Source: UBA5614 sp034678545
GTDB lineage: Bacteria; Cloacimonadota; Cloacimonadia; Cloacimonadales; Cloacimonadaceae
Direction of reading: 5' to 3'
Assembly (NCBI GenBank): GCA_034678545.1
Contig: JAXDBS010000029.1
Location: 62,001-126,000, forward strand
DNA: 64,000 nucleotides
Positions 50,402 through 58,900 of this stretch are shown one piece after another (position 1 is the first letter of the stretch; the number at the start of each line of letters is the position of its first letter). A program made the position numbers and the translations under genes. Below the pieces are notes generated by a model. That model made no database searches. It was given only the letters and a program-made list of their open reading frames with translations, and was not told the origin of the DNA.

Positions 50402-52006
50402 TTATTTGACCAGGACGATCTTCTTGCTGGCGGTGTATTTGCCGCTGCTCATCCGGTAGTAGTAGATGCCGGAATTGACGGACTTGCCGTTGCTGTCCTT
50501 GCCGTCCCAGGTCTGCCAGTTGACGCCGGCCTTGCCTTCATTGCTGAAGCTTCTGACCAGCTGGCCCTTGACGTTGAAGATCTCGATCTTGACGGAAGCT
50601 GCCTTATCCAGGGTGTAATTGAACCTGGTGGAGCCGGTGAAGGGATTGGGATAGGCGTTGCCCAGGGCGGTCACCATGGGAACGACCGGGATCACGTTCT
50701 CTTCGCCTTCCTCGCCGACCACCACGCTGATGGGGCCGAAGAACTGGCTGCTGCCGTCCAGGTCCACGCTTTCCAGCCAGTAGTAGTAGGTGTTGTCTCC
50801 ATCCAGCTCGTCATCGCGCAGGTTGTAGGTGATCTGGGTGCCGTTGGCGCTGCCGGAGGTGATCGGGCTGGTGTTCATGGTCAGGGCAGTGCTCATCTCC
50901 CGCGAATTATTGCGCAGGACATAATAGCCCAGGTGATTGGTCTCTGATTCCACGACCCAGGTCAGCTCGACAAAGAAACCGGCCGCGTAGATCGCCGTGA
51001 AGGAACTCAGTTCCACCGGCAGGTCGGGATCTTCGGGTCCGTAGTAAATGATCACTTCTACGCCTGCTGCGCCGATGGGGACACCCGGCAGCTGGATCGG
51101 GCCGGGGGCCATGGCGGGATAAGGAATGCCGTGGTACCAGATGCCTTCCCAGTAATACTTGACCCACCAGGGGCCGTAATATTCGGGTTCCATCATCGGG
51201 GAGAAGGTAAGGTTGGCGGCCCAGGGATCGTCCCCCTCGTCCGCGTACAACATCAGGCCGAAGGTGTTGGTGCCGTCGCAGGCGGAATTGGGCGGAAACA
51301 CGGGCAGCGAGTCATATTCCACCACTTCATAGAAAATGTCAAAGAAGGATTCGGGAGGGCTGAACACATTGACTCCGGGTACCGGCATTCCGGCCGGAGC
51401 GGCGATCGCCTCGGTTTCATCGGGCTCGATCATTGGCTCAGGCTCTTCAAACGGTTCCCAGGGACCCCAGGCATAGGACGGGACAAAGGGGCTGATGGTT
51501 TGATTGGTGGTGGTGGTAATCGTGTAAAGAGCAGTAAAAGCCATGCTCTTGGTAGCCATGGCGATCTGGTTGTGATTGAAGATCCGGATGAACACCCGGT
51601 CGCCCTGGTGAGTGTTGCCAAGGGCTGAACCGACAGGGTCAAAACCAGCCGCGGCCGGTGACCAGGCTCCGGTCGGCGCCAGGCCAACCACGCCTTGGGT
51701 GTTGCCGGGGGTTACATTCCCAACCGCTAATTCATCATCACCAGTAGGCCCGTGGGTTACGGGATCCAGCGGGGAGATGACGCCGTCGCCGCCGTCCTTG
51801 TACCACTGGAATCTCCAGCGGTTGGCAGAGGTCGGGAAGGAACTGGTGTAGGGCGCTCCCAGCAGGGGAATGGCCTCCAGGTCCAGGGCGGCCTTGGTCT
51901 GATTCGTGCCCGAGGAATCATAGAATCTCACTGTACAGGGTTGCGCAAACAACAACCCGATGCTCAACAGAGCGGTAAAGACGAGTAGATACTTAATCTT
52001 GTTCAT
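50402..52006 (-). CDS. Exported surface protein with FlgD-like tail, 534 aa
   Basis: Signal peptide about 1-21 (KIKYLLVFTALLSIGLLFAQ). The first ~190 residues are the same module as in the 1076- and 722-residue proteins (RFYDSSGTNQTKAALDLEAI ... RIFNHNQIA ... YAWGPWEPF). The middle is unique: an acidic EEPEPMIEPDETE stretch and a Trp/Tyr/Pro-rich ZU5-like segment (MMEPEYYGPWWVKYYWEGIW). The C-terminal half has VELSSFTAIYAAGFFVELTW with GYYVLRN, then AYPNPFTGST and SGIYYYRMSSGKYTASKKIV. The SD is GAGG. The gene follows a second copy of the 231-residue gene by 16 bases. Likely a cell-surface or secreted structural or binding protein. Confidence 0.83.
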   Translation of the reverse strand: MNKIKYLLVFTALLSIGLLFAQPCTVRFYDSSGTNQTKAALDLEAIPLLGAPYTSSFPTSANRWRFQWYKDGGDGVISPLDPVTHGPTGDDELAVGNVTPGNTQGVVGLAPTGAWSPAAAGFDPVGSALGNTHQGDRVFIRIFNHNQIAMATKSMAFTALYTITTTTNQTISPFVPSYAWGPWEPFEEPEPMIEPDETEAIAAPAGMPVPGVNVFSPPESFFDIFYEVVEYDSLPVFPPNSACDGTNTFGLMLYADEGDDPWAANLTFSPMMEPEYYGPWWVKYYWEGIWYHGIPYPAMAPGPIQLPGVPIGAAGVEVIIYYGPEDPDLPVELSSFTAIYAAGFFVELTWVVESETNHLGYYVLRNNSREMSTALTMNTSPITSGSANGTQITYNLRDDELDGDNTYYYWLESVDLDGSSQFFGPISVVVGEEGEENVIPVVPMVTALGNAYPNPFTGSTRFNYTLDKAASVKIEIFNVKGQLVRSFSNEGKAGVNWQTWDGKDSNGKSVNSGIYYYRMSSGKYTASKKIVLVK

Positions 52007-52022
52007 AACTTAAACCTCACAT

Positions 52023-52718
52023 TTATTTGTTGATTCTGGGTTCTGTGCTTGCGCGGTTGACGGTCGGGGTCGAAACTTCGCCCCGGGCGGGGGGGTTGTA
52101 GGTCCAGGTGTAGCCCGTCCCCGAAGTGTAATACCAGTAACCGTTGGTCGGTTCCAGCGGCAGCGGCGGATCAGCGTCGATGTACCAGCCGTAGCCGTCA
52201 TACCAGGTCCAGTTGTAACCAAAAAACACGTCCTGGATCATGTCGCCCTGGATCACGGAGGGGATCACCAACGTGTTGGGGTCCACATTCCGGCATTCGT
52301 TCAGGGAAAAACAGGTCCACCCGTTGGTCGGAACCGTGACCGTTACCGGCTGCGGGTCCACCGTGCCCAGAATATAATAACTGAAGGCGGGATTCGCGGT
52401 ATCCCGGTAGACCCAGTAGGCTGAACCCACCTGCAAAGGCAGCGGCGGATCGGCGTCGATGTACCAGCCGTAGCCATCGTAATAGGTCCAGTTGTAACCG
52501 AAATAAACGTCCTGAAGCATGTCACCCTGGCTGAACTGCGTCCCGAATATGGCATCGGGCAGCAGGGAGTCGTAATTGAACGGCAGGGACATCACGCCCC
52601 AGGTGTTAGGACTCATGGTCTTCTTGAAATAACCCACCGTCTCCGAAGGGTCCGATTCCACTGCTGCAATTACCACAAAAGACATCACCAGCAGCATCAC
52701 TAAGAGATATTTCTTCAT
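52023..52718 (-). CDS. Exported 231-aa protein, copy 2
   Basis: The paralogue of the gene at 49169; 225 of 231 residues are the same by eye. The changes are two near LPLQVGSAYW and four in the last 30 residues (GYTW, YNPP, EVSTP, TEPR). It has the same signal peptide, the same internal duplication (GDMLQDVYFGYN / GDMIQDVFFGYN) and the same ribosome site. The gene begins the second two-gene surface operon. The conservation of the leader and promoter shows that the operon was copied as a unit, or has been kept alike by gene conversion. Confidence 0.82.
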   Translation of the reverse strand: MKKYLLVMLLVMSFVVIAAVESDPSETVGYFKKTMSPNTWGVMSLPFNYDSLLPDAIFGTQFSQGDMLQDVYFGYNWTYYDGYGWYIDADPPLPLQVGSAYWVYRDTANPAFSYYILGTVDPQPVTVTVPTNGWTCFSLNECRNVDPNTLVIPSVIQGDMIQDVFFGYNWTWYDGYGWYIDADPPLPLEPTNGYWYYTSGTGYTWTYNPPARGEVSTPTVNRASTEPRINK

Positions 52719-52868
52719 AATATTTCCTCCATATTATGACCGATTGTTTTCCAATCGCCTTCCGCAAAGCTGTCTGACAGCCAGCGAAAAGCAGCCTTAA
52801 TCGCGACAACTGAAAATCTCTGCGCCCCGCCAAACCCTCTGGCAGAGCCACTTTGCTTCGAAACCACT
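52719..52868 (-). promoter_or_regulatory. Conserved 5' leader, copy 2 (candidate cis-acting RNA)
   Basis: Nearly identical to 49865-50015. Differences include GATTGGAAAACAATC (stem kept, loop changed) and the base of the GCTGTC/GACAGC hairpin (CGCTGG against CCAGGG). The ~55 bases between leader and promoter have diverged strongly. Confidence 0.55.
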
Positions 52869-52926
52869 AATCTGTTAACCATAAAAATTCTTTATCCACC
52901 CAAAATTCTTTTTGTTCTCTGTTGCA

Positions 52927-52954
52927 CTTATACAGAAGTGGAAAATCCTGTCAA
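52927..52954 (-). promoter_or_regulatory. Promoter of surface operon 2
   Basis: Minus strand: TTGACA (52954-52949), 16-base spacer, TATAAG (52932-52927), preceded by an A-tract. Same architecture as at 50071-50098. Confidence 0.8.
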
Positions 52955-53181
52955 ATCTTTTTTTCGCTTTTTTGGGGTTTTTTGGGGTGCCGGGTGACAA
53001 TTGTCACAGGCATCTGTCTGTCGTAAAAGCAATTATCGATGCCGATATCTGCGATGATATCCAACTCCCGGTCCCTGGCCCGGCCTGCGCTCCTCCGTTT
53101 TATTGCCTGCCCGCCTCCGCATCTGGCGCGAACGGCTGATTTCAACGTTGCCAAAGGAGCTGCCCTTTTCGCTCCCAACAG

Positions 53182-53226
53182 CATTACTTACCCAATACGG
53201 ACAAAGTCCGTATTGGGTAAGTAATG
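53182..53226. repeat. 45-base perfect palindrome
   Basis: Two 21-base arms (53182-53202 and 53206-53226) that are exact inverse complements, with an AAA spacer. The arms begin CATTACTTACCC and end in GTCCG at the centre. No T-tract follows. Confidence 0.9.
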
Positions 53227-53313
53227 GGTCCGTAGTGCAAGCAGGGGCCGAAAGTGTTTGCCTTAACGACAGACGGGGCGCCTGCAGTTACGGTGGCTGA
53301 TGAAAACCGGGTC

Positions 53314-53581
53314 GCAGGGCGGGGCCCTACACAAAAAGGGGTGGTCGGGCGGGAGAAGAAAACAGGCTGGATCCCCTTCTCACACCCCAGCCGACTGCGT
53401 CTGCCGGGGACCCCGATCTGCGCGGGGATGACTGATTGCATTCGCAGGAACGCCGGCGTAGGTACAGGCGTCCCGCCTGTACTGGACAAGCGGGGACGCT
53501 TGTCCCTACACCCGGAATGACAGCTGATGGAAACGGGGCAGGGGGCGGAGCCCCATACAAAATAAGGGGCGGGCGGGCGGG
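53314..53581. repeat. Intergenic mosaic: modules A-B-C-A
   Basis: Module A (53314-53352), module B in inverse orientation to 45563-45653 (53359-53449), double hairpin C (GTACAGGC/GCCTGTAC at 53462-53482 and GGACAAGC/GCTTGTCC at 53484-53505), and a second module A (53535-53581). Confidence 0.75.
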
Positions 53582-53585
53582 AAAC

Positions 53586-53620
53586 AAATAAAAAAACCCC
53601 GCCCACACAGGCGGGGTTTT
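53586..53620 (-). terminator. Intrinsic terminator of the 722-aa protein gene
   Basis: AAAACCCCGCC/GGCGGGGTTTT stem, six-base loop, with a T-rich tract on the minus strand. It is a near copy of the terminator at 50333-50366. Confidence 0.9.
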
Positions 53621-53655
53621 AGGCTTGGCGCAGCCAAGGCTGCGTTGGTTATCAG

Positions 53656-55824
53656 TTATTTGACCAGGACGATCTTCTTGCTGGCGGTGTATTTGCCGCT
53701 GCTCATCCGGTAATAGTAGATGCCGGAGCTGACAGGTTTGCCGCTGTTGTCCCGGCCGTTCCAGTTGATCTTGTAGTAGCCGGACTTGTCGTGCTTGTTG
53801 CCGTAGCTCCAGACCAGCTGGCCCTTGAGGTTATAGATGCTGATCTGCACGTCTCCGGCGCTTTTCAGGGAATAGGGTATGGTCGTGACGGGATTGAAGG
53901 GATTGGGATAGGCGTCCTGCAGCTCTGTGACAGTCGGGATCAGGGGCGGGACAATCTCCTGGTCGCCGCTGCCCACCACCACGCTGATGGGGCCGAAGAA
54001 CTGGCTGGTGCCGTCCAGGTCAACGCTTTCCAGCCAATAGTAGTAGGTCTGGTTGGCGTCGATCTGCTCATCCCGGAAGTTATAGGTGATCTGCTCGCCG
54101 CTGTTGCTGCCCGAGGAGATGGGGCTGGTGTTCAGCGTCGTGGCGGTGCCCATGTCTTCCGCGGTGTTGCGCAGGACGTAGTAGCCGAGGTGGTTGGTTT
54201 CGGACTGCACGACCCAAGTCAGCTCCACGAAGAAGCCGGCTGAAAAGATGGCCGTGAAGGAACTCAGTTCCACCGGGACGAAGGGATCATAACCCTGGCT
54301 GAAAATGATCTGGACGTCTTCCATAAAGGGAATGTCGGGCCAGGAAAGGGTTCCCGTGGTGGAAGGATAAGGCACCGCTTCATGCCAGGCACCGTTGTAA
54401 TAGGCGATGGCATACCACTCGCCGGCAGGGAGGGTAACGGACAGGCCCGTGTGGTCGGTCGGATACGCGGTTGACAGGTTCATGGCAAAGGCCTGGGTCA
54501 CGTGGCCCAGCCCCGGAAAGAGCGGTACTTCTTCCTGAGGTACAATGGTGTACTCGATCACCGGGGTCCCCGGCACTTCCTGCGTGGAAGGGGTATTGAA
54601 CACAAAGGTGCCCAGGGGGCCGGCGCCGTCCGGATCAACGGGTTCGGGGAAGCCGGGTGTGATCAGCTGTGCGTCGCGGGTGGTGAAGGACCATGTGATG
54701 ATGTCCTCGGCGTCCGCCTTGCTGCCGCTGCCCCGGCTGGCCGGATTCAGTTCCGCGCCTTTGTAACCGTTGGTCGGCACCACTTTCCAGCCGTAGATCG
54801 TGTTGTAATCCAGCAGCGGGATGTCATAGGCGTAATGGGTCACGCCTGCCTCATAGGGGACCAGGACCGGCGGGGCGTCGTCCGGGAAATACACCTTGAA
54901 CCCGGTGGCTAGCGCATAGCCGTCCAGCGGGATGTAATCCCAGGCCACCTGGCCGATGTAGGGCAGGACGCCGGTGGCGGAATTGGGCGGGGTGGGGTTG
55001 GTCGCCGTGTTCGGATTGAGCTTGCTCATGACGAAATCCACGCTGTCAATGCCTGCCATCACATCCTCAAAGGTGTAGCTGGGAGGGGTGAAGATATACC
55101 CGAGCTTGGACGGTATTATGGTTATATCGGCGCCGGTCGGCACGGAGAAATTGTACTGGCCGGTACTGGTGGTCACATAAGCAGGCAGTCCCGTGCAGGT
55201 TACCGACACTCCCGTAACAGAGAACACACTGGTGATGGTTCCGCTGACCAGGGGCGTGGTGGGTTTCTCAACCCAGGGCCCCCAGGCATAGGAAGGCACA
55301 AACGGACTGATGTTCTGCAGGCCGGTCGAGGTTATGGTATATAACGCCGTGAAGGCCATGCTCTTGGTAGCTGACGCTATCTGGTTGTGGTTGAAGATCC
55401 GGATATACACCCTGTCTCCGACATGAGTGTTGCCAGATGACGATCCTGCCGGGTCAAAGCCGGCCCCGGACGGCGTCCAGGCTCCGGTCGGGGCGAGGCC
55501 TACTGTTCCCTGCGTATTGCCGGGAATGGTGTTGCCGGTGGCAATCTCGTCATCTCCCCCGGGAGTGCCGTCAGCATTGAGCGGAGAGATGATACCGTCG
55601 CCGCCATCCTTGTACCACTGGAATCTCCAGCGGTTGGCAGAGGTCGGGAAGGTATTGGTATAAGGCGCTCCCAGCAGGGGAATGGCTTCCAGATCGAGGG
55701 CGGCCTTGGTCTGGTTGGTGCCCGATGAATCATAGAACCTGACTGTAACAGGTGTGGTCTGAGCAAAAGCCGCAGCTATGCCCACCAGCGCGATAAAGAC
55801 AAGCACAAATCTGATCTTGTTCAT
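53656..55824 (-). CDS. Exported surface protein with FlgD-like tail, 722 aa
   Basis: Third member of the family at 45924 and 50402. The ATG at 55824 (AGAGGTAAAT upstream) gives a signal peptide about 1-21 (NKIRFVLVFIALVGIAAAFA); a longer frame to 55890 is not supported. The shared ~190-residue N-terminal module follows (RFYDSSGTNQTKAALDLEAI ... YAWGPW). The middle has a carboxypeptidase-regulatory-like domain (VSGTITSVFSVTGVSVTCTG), an Fn3-like domain with YGWKVVPTNGYKG, and a ZU5/choice-of-anchor-like piece. Then VPVELSSFTAIFSAGFFVEL and the sorting tail AYPNPFNPVT ... KYTASKKIVLVK, almost the same as in the 534-residue protein. No 231-residue partner gene precedes it. Confidence 0.85.
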   Translation of the reverse strand: MNKIRFVLVFIALVGIAAAFAQTTPVTVRFYDSSGTNQTKAALDLEAIPLLGAPYTNTFPTSANRWRFQWYKDGGDGIISPLNADGTPGGDDEIATGNTIPGNTQGTVGLAPTGAWTPSGAGFDPAGSSSGNTHVGDRVYIRIFNHNQIASATKSMAFTALYTITSTGLQNISPFVPSYAWGPWVEKPTTPLVSGTITSVFSVTGVSVTCTGLPAYVTTSTGQYNFSVPTGADITIIPSKLGYIFTPPSYTFEDVMAGIDSVDFVMSKLNPNTATNPTPPNSATGVLPYIGQVAWDYIPLDGYALATGFKVYFPDDAPPVLVPYEAGVTHYAYDIPLLDYNTIYGWKVVPTNGYKGAELNPASRGSGSKADAEDIITWSFTTRDAQLITPGFPEPVDPDGAGPLGTFVFNTPSTQEVPGTPVIEYTIVPQEEVPLFPGLGHVTQAFAMNLSTAYPTDHTGLSVTLPAGEWYAIAYYNGAWHEAVPYPSTTGTLSWPDIPFMEDVQIIFSQGYDPFVPVELSSFTAIFSAGFFVELTWVVQSETNHLGYYVLRNTAEDMGTATTLNTSPISSGSNSGEQITYNFRDEQIDANQTYYYWLESVDLDGTSQFFGPISVVVGSGDQEIVPPLIPTVTELQDAYPNPFNPVTTIPYSLKSAGDVQISIYNLKGQLVWSYGNKHDKSGYYKINWNGRDNSGKPVSSGIYYYRMSSGKYTASKKIVLVK

Positions 55825-55918
55825 ATTTACCTCTTTATTGTTAATGACTGCAATCCAACTGTCTGACTTGCTGCATTTCTGCTTTGTCATTGTAGTATCC
55901 TATCCGACATTTTTTAAT

Positions 55919-55954
55919 AATGCTTCCACGCGGCATGCGCCGCGTGGAAGCATT
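55919..55954 (-). terminator. Strong hairpin after the giant surface-protein gene
   Basis: TGCTTCCACGCGGC/GCCGCGTGGAAGCA arms with an ATGC loop, 8 bases after the stop at 55962 on the minus strand. The following bases are A-rich rather than T-rich, so termination is probable but not textbook. Confidence 0.55.
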
Positions 55955-55961
55955 TAATCAG

Positions 55962-58900
55962 TTATTTACCGGACGTATCCCGGAATCTCCTGTCGGCGTT
56001 GACGTCGGCAGGCTGGCTCAGGACTCTGTTGCGGGCAGCGCCCACGGCCACGACCCGGAAGTACCTGAAGTAATCCATGATCAGCATCGTATAATTGAAG
56101 CTGCTGGAGGTCGGGGTACCGATCAGGGACCAGCCGGACGGGAAGTCCGCGTAGGCGTCATAACTGGCATAGACCTTGTAGCTGGTGGCGTTTGCCACAT
56201 CGTCCCAATCCAGCAATACCTGGTTGGGGGCCACGAAGGAGGCCGTCACCACCGGCGGTTCCGGAGGCACGATCTCTTCGGCCTTGATGTTGTCCACCGC
56301 CCAGTACCAGATCGAGCCGGTATCGCTGCCGTAGGCCCGGAAGCGGACCTGGAAGACAGAGCCGCCCACCTGGGCCGAGACATTGACCGTGCGGGTGGTC
56401 CAGGGGATGTCGCCGCTCTGGTTGTTGAGCACATCAACCTGCACCCAGTCGGTGCCGTCGAACACGTCAACGGCCAGGTTTTCGACCGTGGCGGTCAGGT
56501 TGTTGTCCAGCATGACGTCATACTTGAGGTTGAGCTCGCTGGCTGCCGTGGCGTCGATCTCCCAGCTGGTCAGGCTGTAATTATAACCGCTGGAGTTAAT
56601 GGGAGAATAGTAGAACCTGGCAGCCGGGGTCGGGTTGCCGACACTGGCGTTGACCGCCCAGTTGACCGAGGCGGGGGTCCAGAGGTTGGTGTCGAAGGAG
56701 CCGGAGACCCAGCTTTCGTTGAACGGCAGGGTAATGGGGGCCGGCTTGTCGATCTCGACCTCGACCGGGTTGGAATAGGATTCCCCGGTCTCATAAACGG
56801 CCTCGACTATGTAGACGTAGGTTCCGTTGGGCACGCTCAGGTCGTCATAGGCCAGCGTGGTGGAGGGAATGAGCCCCGTATTCAGCTGCGTGGTGCCGCG
56901 GTAGACGTTGAAGCCGGTCAGAGCCCTGGTATTGTCGGTTTGCAGTTGCTCAGCCACAGCCACAGCCGGAGCGGCCAGCGCGTCGACCCTTACGGGCAGG
57001 GACAGCAGCGGGGCTTCCCCTCTGGCGGGATCCGATGCCACATACGCTTCTATCAGCAGGTTATTACCGCCGTAGTTTTGCCATCTGCCACCATCACTCC
57101 AGACACAGCCCCTTTGGAATACCTCCGGCCCGTCGTCGATGGCGGCCGGAAAGGCCGTGGAATCGTAAGTCGGCACATAGTACCCGATCCAGATCGCCTC
57201 AGACCCGGTGATGGGCACCGGCGTGTTCAGCGTGATCTCGTTCCAGACGCTGACAGTGTGGGTCAGGGTTGAATCAACCACGATGGTGGTTGGTGTCAGG
57301 GTCGTGTCCGCCCCGGTCCAGACCCGGAGCTGGTAGGTGGTGTTGGCATAACTGGGCGCCTTGAAGTTGATCTTGGTGATGTTCTGCCCGCTGAAGCGCG
57401 CCAGGTCAGCTGTCGTGAACCGGGCGGCGGCGCTGAACGGAACATAATCGTTGGGCTTGAAGTTCCAGGCATGCGTTTTGGTGGACCAGCCGATCCAGGG
57501 CGGCGTCAGGCCTGCTTGCATGCCCCAGGTCAGGTTGACGTTGTTATAGTCGCTGACGGCGGCTTCCAGGTTGACCGGGTAGCCGATCACTTCAGGGATG
57601 GCGTTGGCCACCAGCGGGACCTCGTGGGTCACCCGGGCGATGTCGTCCACGATCTTCAGGGTCGTGCTCTTGGGCCCGGTCGAAGCGGGCTCGCAGGTCA
57701 CCGTGAAGGTATAGGGCGTCTGCCAGGTTACCTCTTCGGACAGGCCGGGGGCATCGACATCGAATTCAGCTGCGTCCCCGCCTTCCACATAGACACTGGT
57801 TACGTTGAACGGCACCGTGCCGCCGTTGGAAACCTCAAATTCGAACTCTGAGCTGTCATAAAGCTCCACCTCGCCGTAATTAAGCGAGTCGGGAGTGACC
57901 ACGAAGACCGCGCTGTTGGGCAGCACGAACACATTGTAATTATCCATGTCGAGGTACCAGTCCCCGGCTCCAAAGGTGCCGTCGAACCTGAGCACGATGC
58001 GGTCGCCGGAGGCGATCCCGTAACCGGTCAGATTAATCTGCATCCTTGTCCAGTCGGTCGTGGCGGTATGATTGGTGCTGTTGACTGATCCGACCCGGGT
58101 GAAGGTGGCGCCGTAGTCCTCGGATACCGATACGTTGAGGGAATCGCCTGCTGACAGCTCCTTGGCTGTGAGAGGGCTTAACGGGTAGTTGATCAGGCGG
58201 TAATCGAACTCGAGGATGGTAACGTCGCCGGCAGGCCCCAGCAGCGGCATGGCGGCATAACAGACCTCGCCTGAAGAATCCAGGTTGCTGTACAGCCCGT
58301 AACTCGGATTGCCGTGAGTGGAGGAGATATACATGTTCGAGGATTTAGTCCAGCCGGCCGGCAGGGTGGTGCTGGACCCGAAGTCCTGCGCATAAGGCAG
58401 GGGCAGGGCCGGTTCAGTCTCCACGGTATTGAAATACCATAGCGGGCCGGTGGCTGTCTGGCCGATGTCGTTCTTGCAGACCACGCGCCAGAAGTAGCGG
58501 GTGTTGAGTGACAGGCTGGGCAGGACGCAGCTTTCCAGCGGCGAGGTCTGATTCTCGACGTATCTGGCGCCGGAGCTCAGATTGACCACGGCCAGGGAGT
58601 CGGGGGAGAAATAGACATCGACTTTGGTCACCGTGCCGTTGTTGCTCCAGGCCAGCTGTCCGCCGGGCATCTGTCCGGTGGCGGCCAGAGCCGGGCTGGG
58701 CGATTCGGGCTCTTCCGGATAGGTCGGCACCAGCTTGATTTCCACATCGTCAAACAAAGCGGAATATAGAGGAACACCGGGATTCTTATAGGCAAAGGTC
58801 GTTAGACCAGATACTGCGATGAACTCTGTGCTGTATTGAGCATAGGTAAGAGATTCCATAACATGTGAAGTGATCAGCGTAAAGCTGCTTCCGTTCACAT

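Larger units (their letters stand above)
52719..53655. other. Long repeat-rich intergenic region
   Basis: A 937-base gap that holds the leader and promoter of surface operon 2, a 45-base perfect palindrome, modules A, B and C of the intergenic mosaic, and the terminator of the next gene. Small frames on both strands look like chance translations of hairpins. Confidence 0.6.

Noticed and set aside
55920..57272. A long plus-strand open frame (450 codons) opposite the giant surface-protein gene
   Set aside because: Its residue composition (runs of G, V, D, R) and position exactly antisense to clear Fn3 and jelly-roll domains mark it as a shadow frame; it has no recognisable domain or ribosome site.
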